From Chrysomallon squamiferum (lineage: Eukaryota; Mollusca; Gastropoda; Neomphalida; Peltospiridae): DNA of 64,000 nt. The stretch covers positions 712,873 to 776,872 of the forward strand of contig CM022665.1 of the NCBI GenBank assembly GCA_012295275.1, in the 5' to 3' direction. The notes under the pieces are model-generated. The model saw nothing but the letters and a program-made list of their open reading frames with translations, did no database searches and was not told where the DNA came from. The stretch's first letter is position 1. Each line of letters starts with the position of its first letter. This document shows, piece after piece, positions 47,001-61,058 of the stretch. Both the position numbers and the translations under genes were made by a program.

Positions 47001-48661
47001 GCAGATTATCTGTACCAGTATTGAGATCTTCTGCTATTCAAAGTGAAACACTTCGTAATCGGAACGAGTCTGAATGTTCAGTTAGTGACAATGAACTGTT
47101 TGGAGTCTCTGAAACATCTACTGTTAATATCAGTGATATGGCTACAAATACTGTTTCACTTCCTGATAATGCTACAGTTCCTTCTTTTACTGGTCAGAGT
47201 TATGTCAGTGGTGATGCTGTTGCTTCTAATGATTCTCATCAAAGTTCTTCACAGCTCAGTCTCAGTAATTTACCAATCCTTCAGCTGTCCGGTTTTCTGT
47301 CTGGAAGCTCCTCTACATCAGCCCCGACATTGCATGCACCACGTCACAGCGACTACGGCGACGTACAACGACGTTTTTCGTCTTTTGAACACCGATGGCC
47401 ACATCCTGACAACCAATCTCCGAGAGAACTGGCAGAAGCCGGTTTCTTCTTCTCTGGTTAGTGTTAATGCTACTTAACATTTTAATGACAATGTTAATTT
47501 CAATGGTAACTTAAGACCTTGACATTTTAATTCACTGGAATTTTGGGACATTTTAATAGTCATTTGAAATCTTTGATATTTTAATAATTATTTCTAAACC
47601 TTTGACATTTTTATAGTCACTTGATGTCTTCGACATTTCAGTAGATATTTAAAATGTTTGATATTTTAATAATCATATACAATCTTTGATATTTAAATAG
47701 TGAAATTAAATTTTCAGAATTCAACCTTTATTGCGAATTTGGACGTTTTGGTAGACATTTGAATACTTCAGTATTTTAATAATCATTTGACGTTTTTGAC
47801 AGTTAAATAATCATGTGAAGATCTTGAATGTTTAACAGTATTTTGAAATTCTTTGATATTTTTAATTCTTACAGCATGAAATACATTTAAGAAGCAAACG
47901 AAATATCATACAAAAAACAAAAACATAAAAGAAACCAAATAATGTAATGAAATGAAATAAAATAAAATAAATAAATAAATAAATTTAGGTACATATGAAT
48001 ATTTGTCTGTCTTTCAGACAGATGAAAAACGAAAAAAAATATTAAGAACTAAAAGATGAAACAGAAAATAAAGTCACACAAACATAATTTCTTTGGTGTA
48101 CAATTTTATTTTGTTGTTATTTTATATTACAATTTCAAATTTCACTCAAGCTAATTTTCATATTTTATTAATGAAAATACTGTGTGTGTACGAGTGTGTG
48201 GATTGTCAGATGAAATGTATACAGTTATGAACAAGAACATTCATGTATATACAGGTAATTCACGTGATAGTACGTCCTGCTTTTACTGTGGCGGAGGACT
48301 TAGAAATTGGATGCAGGGAGATAACCCTTACGTGGAACACGCCAGATGGTTTCCACAATGCGATTTCATCAGACAGGTGAAGGGAGTCAGTTTTGTTGAT
48401 TTGGTTCAAGAAATGAATGAAAATGAAGTGGAGGTAACTAGCTGAAATGTTTAGCTTTACCATGAAATTATTAAACGTTTGTATAAATATATGTAGTTGT
48501 GTTTACACTAGGAATTCACCAATTTCTTAAATTTAATTTACATTTTCTAATCTTTTCTCTCCCTGTTTATTACTGTTTTTATTGTTTACATTTATTTATT
48601 TATTCACTGATTTATTTATTTATTTATTTAAATTAGTTTAAAATTTTTATTATATTATCTT

Positions 48662-48725
<64 letters not shown>

Positions 48726-49419
48726 AAAATATGTCATCAATGTTTTAAAATTATTTTAGATTGACTATAACCAAGTGATGGATATTTTAGATGATTGTCG
48801 ACCTACTTTTGAACGTCTTGGAATTAAAACACGTCAAGGTAAGTTTTAACTTTAACAAAATTCTAGATTTACGAACAAGATTCTATAGATTGCACAATGT
48901 CACAAATTAATGTCAAGATAAAAGTATTTAATAGTTTACATCCCACAAAGTATCATTTTAAATGAGATCACGTCAGTAGAATTAATATTATAAATATTTT
49001 ATTTCATTTTGTTCATATAGTTGATGAATTCATTGTATCTGAAGGAAGGAGTGATGAATTTATCGAAACAACAAGAAACACAAAACGTGCAGCTGAAGGT
49101 ATATTGTAGTTTTATTTGACTACATTTTATTTATTTATTTGTTTGTTTGTTTGTTTGTTTGTTTATTTATTTGTTGTTTATTTATTTGTTTGTTTATTGC
49201 TATTATTTGTATATCTGTTATTGTTGTTTTACTGTAATTATTATTAATGTTCTTATTATTGCTGTATTTGTTCTTGTTATTAGTTGTTATGATTATGATT
49301 ATTAATAATACTAATATTACATTTTATTCATTTATTTTTTAATTATTATTTATCTATTTATTTATTTATCACTGGTGTAGTTGTTATTGTTTTTGTCACT
49401 GATGTTACTTGTAATGAAA

Positions 49420-49485
<66 letters not shown>

Positions 49486-49874
49486 GATACATGATATATT
49501 TAAGAAACAAAGAAATACAGAAAACCTTTTGGTATATTTACGATAAAGTCTACAAAATATTTGTTTCAAAGGTTATGTGTAACAAAGTATACGTTATTTT
49601 ATTTATTTTAAACTGTTCTTTGTTATAAAATACACACATTACTTAACGTATAAGAAGTATATTATCTTTATTACGTCCTCTCTGATATTTAACAGATTTC
49701 TTGCTGGATGACAATGAGGAACTCAGCTGCAAAGTTTGTCTTGAAAACAAGGTCAGAATGGTTTTCCTGCCCTGCGGTCATCTTTGTTGCTGTGAAGATT
49801 GTACGTCCAGACTGCGAATATGTCCACTTTGTAGAGAGATAATCCAAGCCACTGTGCGAGCTTTCTTGTGTTAA
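44061..49874 (+). CDS. Inhibitor-of-apoptosis protein, BIR-BIR-RING, with giant octapeptide N-terminus
   Basis: Exons 44061-47456, 48255-48433, 48760-48838, 49021-49098 and 49696-49874 (stop) join in phases 1, 0, 1, 1. From ATG 44063 they give 1302 residues. Residues ~6-876 are ~108 octapeptides. BIR1 (~884-961) has CFSC, then 16 residues to His and 6 to Cys, in the text [15 protein letters not shown]2 (~1096-1191) spans the first intron and has [27 protein letters not shown] Ser-rich linker lies between them. The C-terminal RING (1255-1292) has [15 protein letters not shown] and CPLC, ending ATVRAFLC. IAPs bind caspases or signalling adaptors through BIR domains and ubiquitinate through the RING. 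No clear UBA domain is seen. Typical IAPs are 300-650 residues, so the N-terminal half is exceptional. The 5' end may extend upstream through phase-1 exons. Confidence 0.93.
44078..46690 (+). repeat. Coding 24-bp tandem repeat (octapeptide LRSDETEQ type, ~108 copies)
   Basis: The unit TTGAGAAGTGATGAGACGGAACAG and variants encode L-R-S-D-E-(T/R)-E-Q, with occasional G-Q, W-R-S, D-D-T and S-Y-E-S-V-Q variants and seven-residue forms (LSEETEQ, 45150-45380). Reading stays open throughout, so indels have been multiples of three. The protein is strongly charged, with one Leu per eight residues; a single long helix or an extended acidic rod is plausible. Blocks are duplicated at higher order: LRSYESVQ occurs near 44217, 44313 and 45595, and GETEELKSD near 44876 and 46226, implying a shift of ~1.3 kb. 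All antisense frames here are open only because a 24-bp unit without stops is repeated. Confidence 0.97.
46714..46945 (+). other. BIR1 domain coding segment
   Basis: Begins [16 protein letters not shown] and ends SPSCRFVLG. Zinc ligands are the two Cys of CFSC, His of EIHRQ and Cys of SPSC, with canonical spacing (C-x2-C-x16-H-x6-C). The variant W-R-P-A-G-N-P replaces the usual W-x-x-G-D-x-P. A perfect donor-like CTG|GTAAGT just after the domain (46960) is read through as coding sequence because the downstream frame continues sensibly. Confidence 0.93.
47350..48375 (+). other. BIR2 domain coding segment, split by an intron
   Basis: The first part ([17 protein letters not shown] to AEAGFFFSG) ends at TCTG|GTTAGT (47456). 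The second part resumes at 48255 after ATACAG with [14 protein letters not shown]. Ligands C-x2-C-x16-H-x6-C are intact, and the text [15 protein letters not shown] is strongly conserved, as in the distal BIR of many molluscan IAPs. The intron position within the BIR is conserved in type. Confidence 0.93.
47457..48254 (+). other. IAP intron 1
   Basis: Contains about eight degenerate copies of a ~45-bp unit (GACATTTTAATAGTCATTTGAAATCTTT type, 47520-47850), a tandem minisatellite, then AT-rich DNA. The short ORF at 48182 is exon 2 plus upstream intron read through. Confidence 0.6.
48434..49695 (+). other. IAP introns 2-4 with simple repeats and two short exons
   Basis: (TTA)n lies at 48668-48721 and 49421-49484. 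Exon 3 (48760-48838, [18 protein letters not shown]) and exon 4 (49021-49098, [11 protein letters not shown]) lie between. The region around exon 4 is the part duplicated at 23.9 kb. Confidence 0.8.
49696..49874 (+). other. RING finger coding exon and stop codon
   Basis: The exon begins after ATTTAACAG with [15 protein letters not shown]. The ligands CKVC, PCGH, CCC-x2-C and CPLC make a C3HC4-type IAP RING that binds E2 enzymes. The final residues TVRAFLC match the usual IAP ending T-V-R-x-F-L-S, with Ser replaced by Cys. Confidence 0.95.
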
Positions 49875-52549
49875 TCTGTTTCTGTCCTTTTTTATTATAA
49901 TGTAGTTTTCTTTTCTTTTCTTTTTTTTTAATGTGAGAATGTGATGAATTTTTATTTACTACTACTATTACTATCAGTACGTCGATGACAGTTAACAGAA
50001 ATAGACAATTTATATATTCCTGTACTGTCACAAGGAGAAAGTTTGTATATTAAGTTATAAACAATAAATATAAACCAAGACTGGTTAAAACCTACCAGTG
50101 TCACAATTAACAGAAACATTACAATTTATAATCCAATCTGAAAAGGAGTTTAATATGTAATAAACATATCGTGTTTTTTATTACTCGAAGACGACTTGGT
50201 GGGTGTCGAAATCTGTTCTCTGTGTTTGAACAAAATGTCTTGCTTTGTTGATTTGTTATAAGGTGAATTTGCATTTCCCCTAGAACCGTCCTTTGTCGCT
50301 TGAGATAAAACTGCGTTGCTGAACTTGTAGAATAATAAGTTTCAGTTTTTAATGGTGTTAATAATAAAGCTGATGTCTTTATCTCTCTTTCGGAGGAAAG
50401 GGGTGGGTTCGTGTGAATAATATGCAATGAAGTTGATTCTGTGCTTGTTTTTAATTTATTTGAAGCTATTTGTATAGTTGGCGCGCGCGAGGGTTGTCCT
50501 CACCAGACTGGAACTACTCTTTCAAGCTGCGTGACGTTCATTCACTTGCCGCATTATTTACGTGTCGAGTCGCCACAATTGTGTATCGTCAGTTTTCAAT
50601 TTTAATTTTCAAATGTTTATTTTCCTAATTATTTACGTATTTAGATGTCTTGGTACCTAAAAAACCTGAAAAATCCAGAAAACCGGAATATCCAGAAATC
50701 CGGAATGCCTCCGGATAATTGGTCCGGTACCTATACACGTGCAGTTGTCGCCGTTCTCTGCCAACGCCTGTACAGAAACAGTTCAGTTACGTTAGAAATA
50801 GGACTTGGTGTTATAATATATTGATTCAGAAAAGCATAAAATTATTTATTTATATATTTATTTATTTATTTATTCATATATATCTGATAAACAATTAAAT
50901 TTGAATTGTACGAAATCTGGCAAGGTGTTTAAAGTTCCGTTCATAGTCATATACTATTCTGCCTTTGACAAGACTGAAGTGTTTGTTATTATTCTTGTAC
51001 TTCAGAAAGCATAAATCTGTTATCTTTCAGAAATCAGCGAATTTATCAACAACGGAAACAACAATACTTGAAAATAAAGTTTCGTTGATAAATTATTTTT
51101 TATTTTTTTTATTTTTTATTTTTTTTTATTTTTTTATTTTTAATATTTTTGTTAATAATTTAATGTTTTTTATTTTTATTTTTTATTTTTTTTATTTATT
51201 TTTTTTTTTTTTTTTTTTTTTTTTTTGGTATCCTGGACTACAATATACCGCGGAATCCAGAGATGAAACAATGTCGTTCTGAAATTCATATATAATTAAA
51301 TTCACCCAAAAACACCCACAACAAACTAGTTCGATCATTGTTTTTCTGACTTCAGATATTTTGTATGTTTATATTCTTTAAACGGGACAAAATCTTGTAT
51401 ACTGATCAAAAAATTTATGTTCCGATAAATACAATCGTTTTAGGTTTAGAATTTTAACTTAGGCCGTTTAGAACTAATTAGAAGACCATATTTACTAAAA
51501 TATTTATATTACAATGAATTACATAACTGAGTTTTAATGTAATGAATATTTTAATTCACATGAATCCAAAACTAACACTTTTTGTTATTATTATTTTTTA
51601 AATGTGAGGCTATTTTCTTCGAAAAACAAGACTGATAAAAAGGAAGTTATTTAACTGAGGAAAACAAAGTTCTGATATTTGAAACTAAGTTCAGTTTACA
51701 GATGTTTGTTATTAAAATGTATCTGAATGGCCACCATACATTTATGTGGTAACGATAATAAAGAAAAATCACTTTAAATATACAAAATAAATACAAACAA
51801 GACAGACAAGGAAAAAATAAAAATAAAATAAAATAAAATAAACACTCTAATAATTACAATATAAATAACAAAACTGAGAACACTGAGTTAAAATTAACTA
51901 TATTTAATTTTATTAAACTATACATATGATATGCTACAAATTTATAAAAAAAAAAAAAATTTTTTTTTTTTCAAATCAAGCGCTGACAGCTTTTAAAGAA
52001 CCTTTTCCTTTATAAAACAACAGTAGAATGTTTCTTCTCTAGGGCTAGTTTTAGTTAATAAGGATATTTTTGAGAAGTCCTCTCTTTTCCTTATAAAGTG
52101 AATATAGATCCACCAAAAACAGCGCGCACTGCTGCCAGTTTTCAACGAGTCCTCACTTTTCCTAATAAAATGAGTACAGTTTCTCTGTTGTATAAATATT
52201 GTAAACAATTATTTGTTTTAATGGCTGCAGTCCCACCGGTTTTCCTGTAAGTTTTACCATTGAGATGTATTCCTTTACGTTTTATGTAAAGTTTAGGTAG
52301 CATCTTTATATTATGAAAATTATAAAACCTTGTTCCTCGAATAAACAACGTTCTCAACGGCCTAATGACAAAGGAATTCAGCTGCCTTTTATATACCTTG
52401 TCGTTACCACAGCGTGACGTAAACAATAGCTTATTTAATCTGTTTTCGTGAATATGGAAAAATCGTATTAAATCATTTAGAAATATTTCAATAAATAATC
52501 CTGAATATTCTTTCACACGACACGATAGATCAATTAATACATTAATTAA
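49875..52549. other. Intergenic interval, IAP 3' side to lectin-like gene 3' side
   Basis: The IAP 3' UTR is followed by noncoding DNA. A GC-richer patch at 50475-50590 includes GGCGCGCGCG. At 50640-50730 a short repetitive text (CCGGAAT, AATCCAGA, GGTACC) forms imperfect inverted repeats. A T-rich run covers 51088-51228. A motif like TCCTC-CTTTTCCTTATAAA-GAAT recurs about three times in 52000-52175. An open minus-strand frame (52142-52549) lies in frame after the stop of the lectin-like gene (see findings). Confidence 0.6.
50063..50068 (+). terminator. Polyadenylation signal AATAAA of the IAP gene
   Basis: First AATAAA after the stop codon, 189 bp downstream, followed by a TG-containing stretch. 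Plausible poly(A) signal; the cleavage site is not defined. Confidence 0.5.
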
Positions 52550-55541
<2,992 letters not shown>

Positions 55542-55845
55542 TTTCTATTTCCTCTAAATTATTTCACACAACTGCATCAAGAAAACAACAATAAGTCCAC
55601 GACTTTGGTCCTCCGTCTAGTCTAGATGTGATTTTTCATCATATGTTTGGTATTATGAGAAAAGAGAAGGGGAAAAATTTCATGATTTATCAAAAACGGA
55701 AACACTTAAATTTAATCAGTGAATGAGATGACCGCATACTGGTTTTCGTAGATAAATTTATCTCTGAGAGGAAAACATATCTGGTAATTCTCAGTAAACC
55801 CAGTCAGTGTTAGAGCTGGAAAACAAATTTTAGGATGAAATAATA

Positions 55846-55878
<33 letters not shown>

Positions 55879-55879
55879 C

Positions 55880-55973
<94 letters not shown>

Positions 55974-55991
55974 GTAGATAGACAGATAGAT
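55846..55991. repeat. (GATA)n microsatellite
   Basis: Roughly 35 GATA units with rare GACA and GGTA interruptions, between the lectin-like gene and the next minus-strand gene. Confidence 0.98.
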
Positions 55992-56261
55992 ACCCATGGA
56001 CAAAGGAAACACTGTAAATTTGAAATTATAGAAGAAAAAAATAGAACACAAGTCGAAACTCAGTGTAAAACACATAGTCCAAATGTAAAAACAGTGTTTG
56101 CATAAAAAGGAAACTATTCCATGAGAATTCGCGAAATAGGAAACCACAACCGCAACTGCACATTTAACTAGCATATGAAAACTGTTTACACGGCTTGTAA
56201 GAAAATAACACGAGAGAAATGCCACAAATTACACTGTTTTAAAATTGCTTTTAAAAATGAA

Positions 56262-56267
56262 TTTATT
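56262..56267 (-). terminator. Possible poly(A) signal of the 56.6-58.3 kb gene
   Basis: AATAAA on the minus strand, about 380 bp after the stop codon at 56645. Plausible but not unique in AT-rich DNA. Confidence 0.3.
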
Positions 56268-56595
56268 GAATGTAGCTGGATGTAGAAAAATGCTATACAT
56301 GTAGGAATAATTTTCTCTAATTTACACTTTATCTAATTCGTGCATACAAAAAAAAAAAAAAAAAAAAAAAAAAAAGAAATTAAAAAGAAAGAAAGAAAAA
56401 AAAGCATTCATTAAAAATAAAAATATTCAGAACATTTACAGTTGAAAGCACATTATGTTGAACGTTATCGTGATTTAATGTTTTTACATTTCCTTTCTCT
56501 TTCATTAAAGTTCACATTGATAGTTTCATAAAACTGAAAAAATCAATCCAACAACAACCAAAACCAAAACAAGACACAACAGCAACACATTTTTA

Positions 56596-56629
<34 letters not shown>

Positions 56630-56644
56630 GACAATGTTTTTGAT

Positions 56645-58383
56645 TTAACAACCTTTTTCTTCCCTTCCGGCACTGCGATCGTCTTCATTTACATTGTCGC
56701 CGTCGTCTACACTGAGAACCGATGCTACAGAAGCTGCAGGTATTTTGATTACATTGGGATCCTCCTTAACAATTTCATGATCTTCTTCCTCTTCTTCTTC
56801 GCTCTGGTCCCAAATTACAGGATTGCCAAGCTCGTCTAATGGTATTGGTGGTGTAGCGACTGGAGCTTCTACAGCATCGTCTGAGTATGGCCCTGAGGTG
56901 AGATCTGGCTGGTCAGATGATTTCAGAGAATCTTCAGGAACTCGACTGCACACGCTCTTTCTGGATGCAACCTGAGTATCTTGTTGCTCATCCATATCCG
57001 AGGCTCTAGGCCTTGTAGACGATATGGGAGTTCCAACGATATCTAGATCAATGTTCCGCTGGTCGTTCGGTGTTTTCATGTCTAAGGATATCTCCGATCT
57101 TTTCCTGGATGTGTTTGTTTTTCTTGGTTCTGGTGGTATGTTGCTGTCGCTAACAGTCTGAACAAGGTGAGCGTCAACATCATAATACATAGACGCAGCT
57201 GTGTTGTTCCTGGCAAACATTCCACTGGCTTGTGTTCCGGAAGACTTTCCCGGTAGTTTTGATTTAAGTGACTGGATTTCAACATACCGCTTTGTAAGTC
57301 TCTGCCGAATTCTGGTCTCTGAACTGAGCAACAGCGGGCGGTGTTACGCACGGCGTTCTGACTTTAGTGGTTGAAAATGGCCTGTATCTTCCGCCTTCTG
57401 CTTTCAGTGGCCTTTCAATTGTTTTTGCCTTTTTCGAATCGTGATTTCTCATCAGTCGAATACACTGCTTAACTTGAGAGAACAGACACCCGTCCTCTCC
57501 TTTCAGTCTGTTTCGCTGATCTCTTGTTGAAATATGTCTCACTTCTAACAGTGGCTTCTTCAAATCGGTCTCTGAAATTGGCTGGAATGATACGGGTCTG
57601 AAAGGCCGACATTTTCTGACGTTATGAAATCCTGTGTTTTCTTTCATAAGTCCTGAGCTGACGCTACCTGCGTTCATTCGCTTGTCGGTCGAGGTTGGAG
57701 TATGCATGCGCTTCGATGGATTGGATTCTCCTACAGACCACGGTCGCGATGAAGATATTCTTGGCAAGTTGCTGTTCTTGTTATACCTAAGTGGTCTCTC
57801 GTCAGGACAGTATTTGTAAATGTAACAGGGATCCCTGACATCGTTCTTTAGTTTTCTTAATCCGTTGACGTCATCCCAATGGTATGGTTTCAGTCTTGTT
57901 AACATATCCACCGCGTGAATACTGTCAGTAGACTTTTGTTCCAGTCCTAGGTCGCTATTCTGTTTGTGCTTTCTAAGTGATAAAATTTTTGGCGTAGGTC
58001 CTCTTCCGTCGTCAATAAACCCGATCTTGTTCGCTGATTCTTTCACGTCCTCTGACTGGAAAAGAGATCCAAACTGCTGCAGTTCTGCGAGGGGAGGTGC
58101 TCGGACGCCAGTGGGGTACACAGCGGCAGACAGAAAGAAATCTGATGGATTCGTTGCATCCCGACCAAATGGATCAATCTTTCGTCTTGGTGTGATTTGT
58201 TGAAATGTTATACGATTTTCCTGATGTTTTTGATCGTCTCCTTCTGGGTATACCAATTTTCCTTCTATTGGTATTGTTATTTTAAGAATACCGCGTGTTG
58301 TCATTCTTATCAGTTGTCGGTTAAGTTTTCTTTCCTACATTCTTAATTCAAATATTTTTCAGGCGGTCGGAAATGGTCTGCTC
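56645..58383 (-). CDS. Unrecognised ~550-residue polar protein gene, one frameshift
   Basis: ATG at 58304 (MTTRGILKITIPIEGK) opens 341 codons that stop at 57279. A second frame, shifted by one base, continues from about 57331 (LLSSETRIRQRLTKRYVE) to a stop at 56645. Both halves have non-repetitive, Arg/Lys/Ser/Pro-rich coding character, and the second ends with an acidic run (DQSEEEEEEDHEIV). The overlap (57279-57345) offers no credible intron: the only GT-AG pair is 24 bp. A single indel, real or from sequencing, is therefore the simplest explanation. An acceptor-like CTTTTCAG at 58384-58391 suggests a 5' UTR exon starts at 58383. No domain is recognised; the composition fits a disordered, possibly cytoskeletal or nuclear protein, but that is a guess. 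Confidence 0.65.
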
Positions 58384-59940
58384 CTGAAAAGAAATGTAAA
58401 TTAGATAGATATTATTATTGTTATTACCACTACTACTACTACTACTACTACTAATATTATTTCTACTACTATTACTAGTACTGTTATTATTGTATTTATT
58501 ATTATTATTATTAGAAAATTCTAATCAGCCTGTATTTTATTTGTTCAGTCTAAAACGGAGCGGTAGTAGGTGGAATTGTCATCTCATTTTATCAGTATGC
58601 AAAAGCTGCAATATGTATTGATTGACTTTCTTTATTTAATTGATGCTGACTTAATTCAAACAACTGTATTTATTAGAGGCTGAACTAAATATTAATAACA
58701 TTTTCTAAAAAGCGTTTAAAACAAGTACTTCTGCTTTTTATCTATGGTTTCTCAACTGAATCAAATTTGCATAAAATGTTCTGATAAAGCAGATCAGAAC
58801 ATTTTTAATTAGTTTTCTAGTGAAAGAGTAATCATTAGTGAATCCAAGTGAGACTTCTTTCTTAATGAAACATAATCAGCTGGATCAGTAACTGATTCGT
58901 CTAGTTTCTTGTTAAATAATGTGTATTATTTATTTCTTTATTAAGATTCACAAAAGATGTAAACAGTAGGTGTTTGTTTTTGTTGTTGTTGTTTAAACAT
59001 CAGATGAATATCAGTAAGTATGTGCAGATAGTTTCCGCGGTACACGAACACACAGTAAAGATTTATCGATTTATTACGACATGCTTGTAACCAGAAAATG
59101 TTTGAATCGTTATTTGAGACGACCGTGTACTGTGTTTTTAAAACAGATTTTTATGTTTCAAGCACACAGTTGGTTACATAACTGATTCATACAAAACGCA
59201 AAACAGTGATATTGTAAATGCTAACAATATTTTGAATCACAATCTAATCAGGCAGTGTCTTTAGTTAATTCATAACAAATTTAATGACCAAATAATTCAG
59301 CACACTATTTATTTCATACAGCAGAGATCTTTTTTCAGTGACTTCAGCTGGACTTGTAAGTATGATATGATTGTGGAATTAGTCCGCTGTTTTCTGTGAT
59401 AGCTAACCGTACGTTAAAGAACGTGTTGCTGATCAACCAAAAGTGTAGCAGATCGAGAGGCGGGAGCGAATTTTTTTCATTACTTCTTAAGTCCTTAGCC
59501 TGCTTCTTAAACTATTTCAGTGTCTTTCTTTCACGAATATTTATCACTAATTTCTTATGTTTTTCGTCATTTTCGTCTAAACGTTAACGTATTCTTAACA
59601 AGAGGGGAACTCAGGTTTAAAAAGAGGGGTGGGTCTGTATTAAATACAACTTTGAAGACGAAATGTTAGTTTGATTATAAAGAAAAATAAAAGAGGACGA
59701 ACCCGGTGTAATCACATTCACAGTAAGCATCAAGTGAAAATGTTTGTACAAACTGAAAATACATATCGTTTATATCGGTATAGCATAATCAATGCAAAAT
59801 TAATTTCACACCAAACAAATGTAATTCCCATACTGTTTGTATCTCAACTTCTCTTTAAGTGTAATTATCTATGTATGGGTATATGTGAGTGTGTGTGTGT
59901 GTATGCGCGTGCGTGTGAATGTGTGTGTGTGTTTGTGAGA
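58384..59940. other. Noncoding interval upstream of the minus-strand gene
   Basis: (ACT)n and (TTA)n tracts lie at 58420-58513. Otherwise AT-rich sequence with no supported exon; it may include the 5' UTR intron and promoter of the minus-strand gene. A TG/GA-rich tract lies at 59885-59960. Confidence 0.55.
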
Positions 59941-61015
59941 GAGAGATAGAGAGAGAGAGTTATTAATTAAGCGAATAATTTTATAAAATGCCGACATTCT
60001 ATTTTACAATTATCAGTTCTTCTCAAGTATTCATTCCAAATTTGCTTATGTTAATCAAAATGTCTTTGTTGCGAAATGTTTTTAATTCTTTAAATACTAG
60101 GTTACTCTTGTCGCAAGATTAAACGTAAACCAGTAGCAACTGATTATTAATTTGAACATTCAACTTTTACACTGAATGAATGCGTGTAAACTGATGCGAA
60201 CCTGTTTTTGTACGTCGAATAATAATACAATGCACACTTTATTTACGTTCTGTTAATGAATATAAAAGCTTTTCGAGTTAAAATTAATACGAATATAATA
60301 TTGATTTTAAAAATCGGTTCCCTTGAATGTATTATGATAAGGTTTTTTTACTATTTCATTAAAACTTACTCACATAAAAATTAAAATTGTTGTTAACTCA
60401 TCTGTTTTAACAGAAAATAGTAACCTTTAAGATTCGAGTCAAACAGTTCAGATACATTTACATAGTTAAAATATTAGCAGTATATTCCTTTAAGACAGTC
60501 AACGCTGTTTTCACTTACCATGTATTAATGAATACCAAAACTTGCTGGATTCAAATCAAAACATTTGCGATATAATCTGCACAAATACACTTGTAGTATT
60601 AACATCCAGCTGGACTGGTACTTCTTAACTTGAGCCGGCACAATCTTGGTTTCAGAAGATTAGCAGTAAGCCGCGGCTTCGAGAAATTCTATTGGAGCGT
60701 TAAGTAAAATGAGAGGTTGTGTGAATGTGTTTGATGGGTGCCTAACAGTTTGTAAAAGGAATATGTAATTGTTATGCTAGCAGAGAAAGAAAAAGAAAGG
60801 AAAACGGTCTGAAGAGGTGACGGTATGTGGTGAATTTCTGATAATAAAACAGGAGTAAGTAATTAAGTCAGTGCGTAAGTAAAATTAATGAAAATAACAC
60901 AAATAATAATTATAGTAACAATAATAATAATAAAAAGAAGACGATAATGATGAACAAAAGCTGCAGTTGCAGCAGCAGCAACAACAACAACAACAATAAA
61001 TAACAATAATAATAA

Positions 61016-61058
<43 letters not shown>

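Noticed and set aside
57634-58203. Plus-strand frames of 61 and 79 residues
   Set aside because: Antisense to the unknown minus-strand gene, which has the longer frames, a natural ATG and an acceptor upstream.
60615-60700. Candidate tRNA or snoRNA in a GC-richer patch
   Set aside because: No cloverleaf, A/B box pair or C/D box arrangement could be found.
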